A DNA stretch of 41,563 bases. Origin: Nitrososphaerota archaeon (lineage in GTDB: Archaea > Thermoproteota > Nitrososphaeria > Nitrososphaerales > Nitrosopumilaceae). The translations under genes were made by a program, and so were the position numbers. The stretch spans positions 1 to 41,563 of the forward strand of contig JADFOW010000006.1 of the NCBI GenBank assembly GCA_022562615.1, written 5' to 3'. Under the pieces are notes generated by a model that saw only the letters and a list, made by a program, of their open reading frames with translations, ran no database searches and was not told where the DNA came from. Below are positions 40,760-41,563 of the stretch, in pieces. Position 1 is the stretch's first letter. Every line of letters starts with the position of its first letter.

Positions 40760-40839
40760 TTATTATAATTATTTTTTATTAAACAACTGTACATTGAAAG
40801 GGAAAGAGTTGTTGGATCCAAATTAAATCTGGGAAAATA

Positions 40840-41385
40840 CTATGGCAGTAGGATTGCCGCGGCAATCACTGTGGTCCATAATCCTTTTTTATCTCCCTTT
40901 GCCGATTGAGTAATATTAAAGGATTTAACTATTTTACCAGACATTTTATAAACATCTTCTCTTTCAATCCAATCTTTATCAGGATCAAAATTAACACCTA
41001 AAGTCGTAGCCAACATTGTAGCTGCCAAATCTTCCGCATATTCACCGGCAATTTTTGCGGATTCTCCATGCGGGTGGTGTTCGGATAAATAACCATAGGC
41101 GCTTTTATTTGTTGGAAGTGCAACACCTATGGATGCAGCTATCATTCTGTTTGGTTCATTTGTTGAATTTCGTGCCATCACGGCATGTATTATTTGTCCC
41201 GGTTGTATTTCATTTAATCCTTCTTTAACAGGAACCCTTTTACAGTTAACCGGATAAATACTGCTAACAGTAACAAGATTACACATCTCAATATGTGCAT
41301 TTCGCAAAGCAAGCTCAAATGATGTTAAATATTCTTTGCTTTTACCAACACCTTTTGTAAAGAATATTTTTTTAGGTAAATACAA
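40840..41385 (-). CDS. pdaD: Pyruvoyl-dependent arginine decarboxylase
   Basis: The 181-residue proenzyme converts arginine to agmatine for polyamine synthesis. Self-cleavage at the Ser pair in [12 protein letters not shown] (about residues 38-45) creates the pyruvoyl group. Other family segments are [46 protein letters not shown] and [14 protein letters not shown], and the length is normal. The start is TTG. Codon use differs from the neighbours (more CCG, GCC and GCG), and the next gene appears bacterial, so transfer from bacteria (for example Bacteroidota-like) or a join with foreign sequence is possible; archaeal homologues of this family also exist. Confidence 0.93.
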   Translation of the reverse strand: MYLPKKIFFTKGVGKSKEYLTSFELALRNAHIEMCNLVTVSSIYPVNCKRVPVKEGLNEIQPGQIIHAVMARNSTNEPNRMIAASIGVALPTNKSAYGYLSEHHPHGESAKIAGEYAEDLAATMLATTLGVNFDPDKDWIEREDVYKMSGKIVKSFNITQSAKGDKKGLWTTVIAAAILLP

Positions 41386-41445
41386 TGTTTACACTCCGTA
41401 ATAAATTATTAATTTTCATTCTCCATCCGTAAATATTTATACTAC

Positions 41446-41563
41446 TTATTTAAATAATTTAATAAACTTCCTTTTGCCTACCTTCAGGATCATATTGTTT
41501 TCAACTTTTATCTTCTCATTAATGTTAATTATTTTATTACTGTTTATTGTAACACCACCCTGA
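41446..41563 (-). CDS. tyrS: C-terminal S4 end of a bacterial-type tyrosyl-tRNA synthetase (partial)
   Basis: A frame open from the window edge ends at a TAA at 41446. Its 38 residues include GGVTINSNKIININEKIKV and MILKVGKRKFIKLF. The G-G-V-x-I-N pattern followed by I-L-x-V-G-K-R-K-F at the very end is the S4 RNA-binding tail of bacterial TyrRS. Archaeal and eukaryotic TyrRS lack this tail, so the gene is likely of bacterial origin. Only the tail is visible, so an S4-domain protein of another type cannot be ruled out. It lies upstream of pdaD on the same strand with about 60 bases between. Confidence 0.6.
   Translation of the reverse strand, partial: QGGVTINSNKIININEKIKVENNMILKVGKRKFIKLFK

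Noticed and set aside
40376-40821. Two minus-strand ORFs of 83 and 81 residues behind nrdJ
   Set aside because: One overlaps the nrdJ end and both cross the structured GC-rich region; the products have no protein-like pattern and no promoter was seen.

Overview
The window reads as a chromosome segment of an ammonia-oxidising archaeon of the Nitrososphaerota (Thaumarchaeota), most like the marine Nitrosopumilus group. The reasons are the AT-rich composition, mostly leaderless genes with a TATA-like element about 25-30 bases before the start codon, an archaeal-type rotary ATP synthase, an Amt ammonium transporter, PEFG-CTERM surface proteins, a blue-copper protein, a class II ribonucleotide reductase and a thiolase/DUF35 pair. 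No mobile element, CRISPR array, tRNA or rRNA was found.

Layout. 0-3.2 kb: the 5' part of an exported protein on the minus strand, then a nucleotide-metabolism run (thymidylate kinase-like, HD phosphohydrolase, UMP kinase). 3.2-7.1 kb: small unknowns, a Cas4-like protein with a degenerate active site, and ATP synthase subunit C with a small membrane protein. 7.2-9.8 kb: Amt, a double-domain rhodanese and a 28-residue membrane peptide. 9.9-17.0 kb: the ATP synthase locus, with subunit I facing away from E-A-B-D-(43-residue coil)-K; subunit F is not in the window. 17.0-19.3 kb: divergent pyrI/pyrB and a LON-domain protein.

19.3-31.8 kb is an export and metal-handling region. It holds two paralogous surface proteins with different C-terminal modules, a NikR-like regulator divergent from a znuA-znuC-znuB operon, a CopC-CopD-beta-propeller fusion, a small exported partner, a plastocyanin-like protein, a CFI-box protein and a rhomboid protease. 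Four of the exported proteins are predicted to start with His after signal cleavage, which suggests copper binding. 31.8-35.4 kb has a tautomerase, a single C2H2 finger, a nitrilase-family enzyme, a topoisomerase-type zinc-finger protein, the thiolase/DUF35 pair and a zinc ribbon.

The most striking part is 35.4-40.5 kb. A 697-residue protein combining an ArsR-like winged helix, an ATP-cone, a class III ribonucleotide reductase (NrdD)-like body and a zinc ribbon, but without the glycyl-radical tail or candidate catalytic cysteines, lies just before the class II reductase nrdJ. It looks like a dead reductase turned into a nucleotide-sensing transcription factor. The nrdJ promoter has two perfect 13-base palindromes, one at the predicted transcription start. 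Behind nrdJ is a GC-rich stretch of about 160 bases whose ends pair, a candidate structured RNA. The last 0.7 kb (pyruvoyl arginine decarboxylase and the S4-type end of a tyrosyl-tRNA synthetase) looks bacterial and may be acquired DNA or an assembly join.
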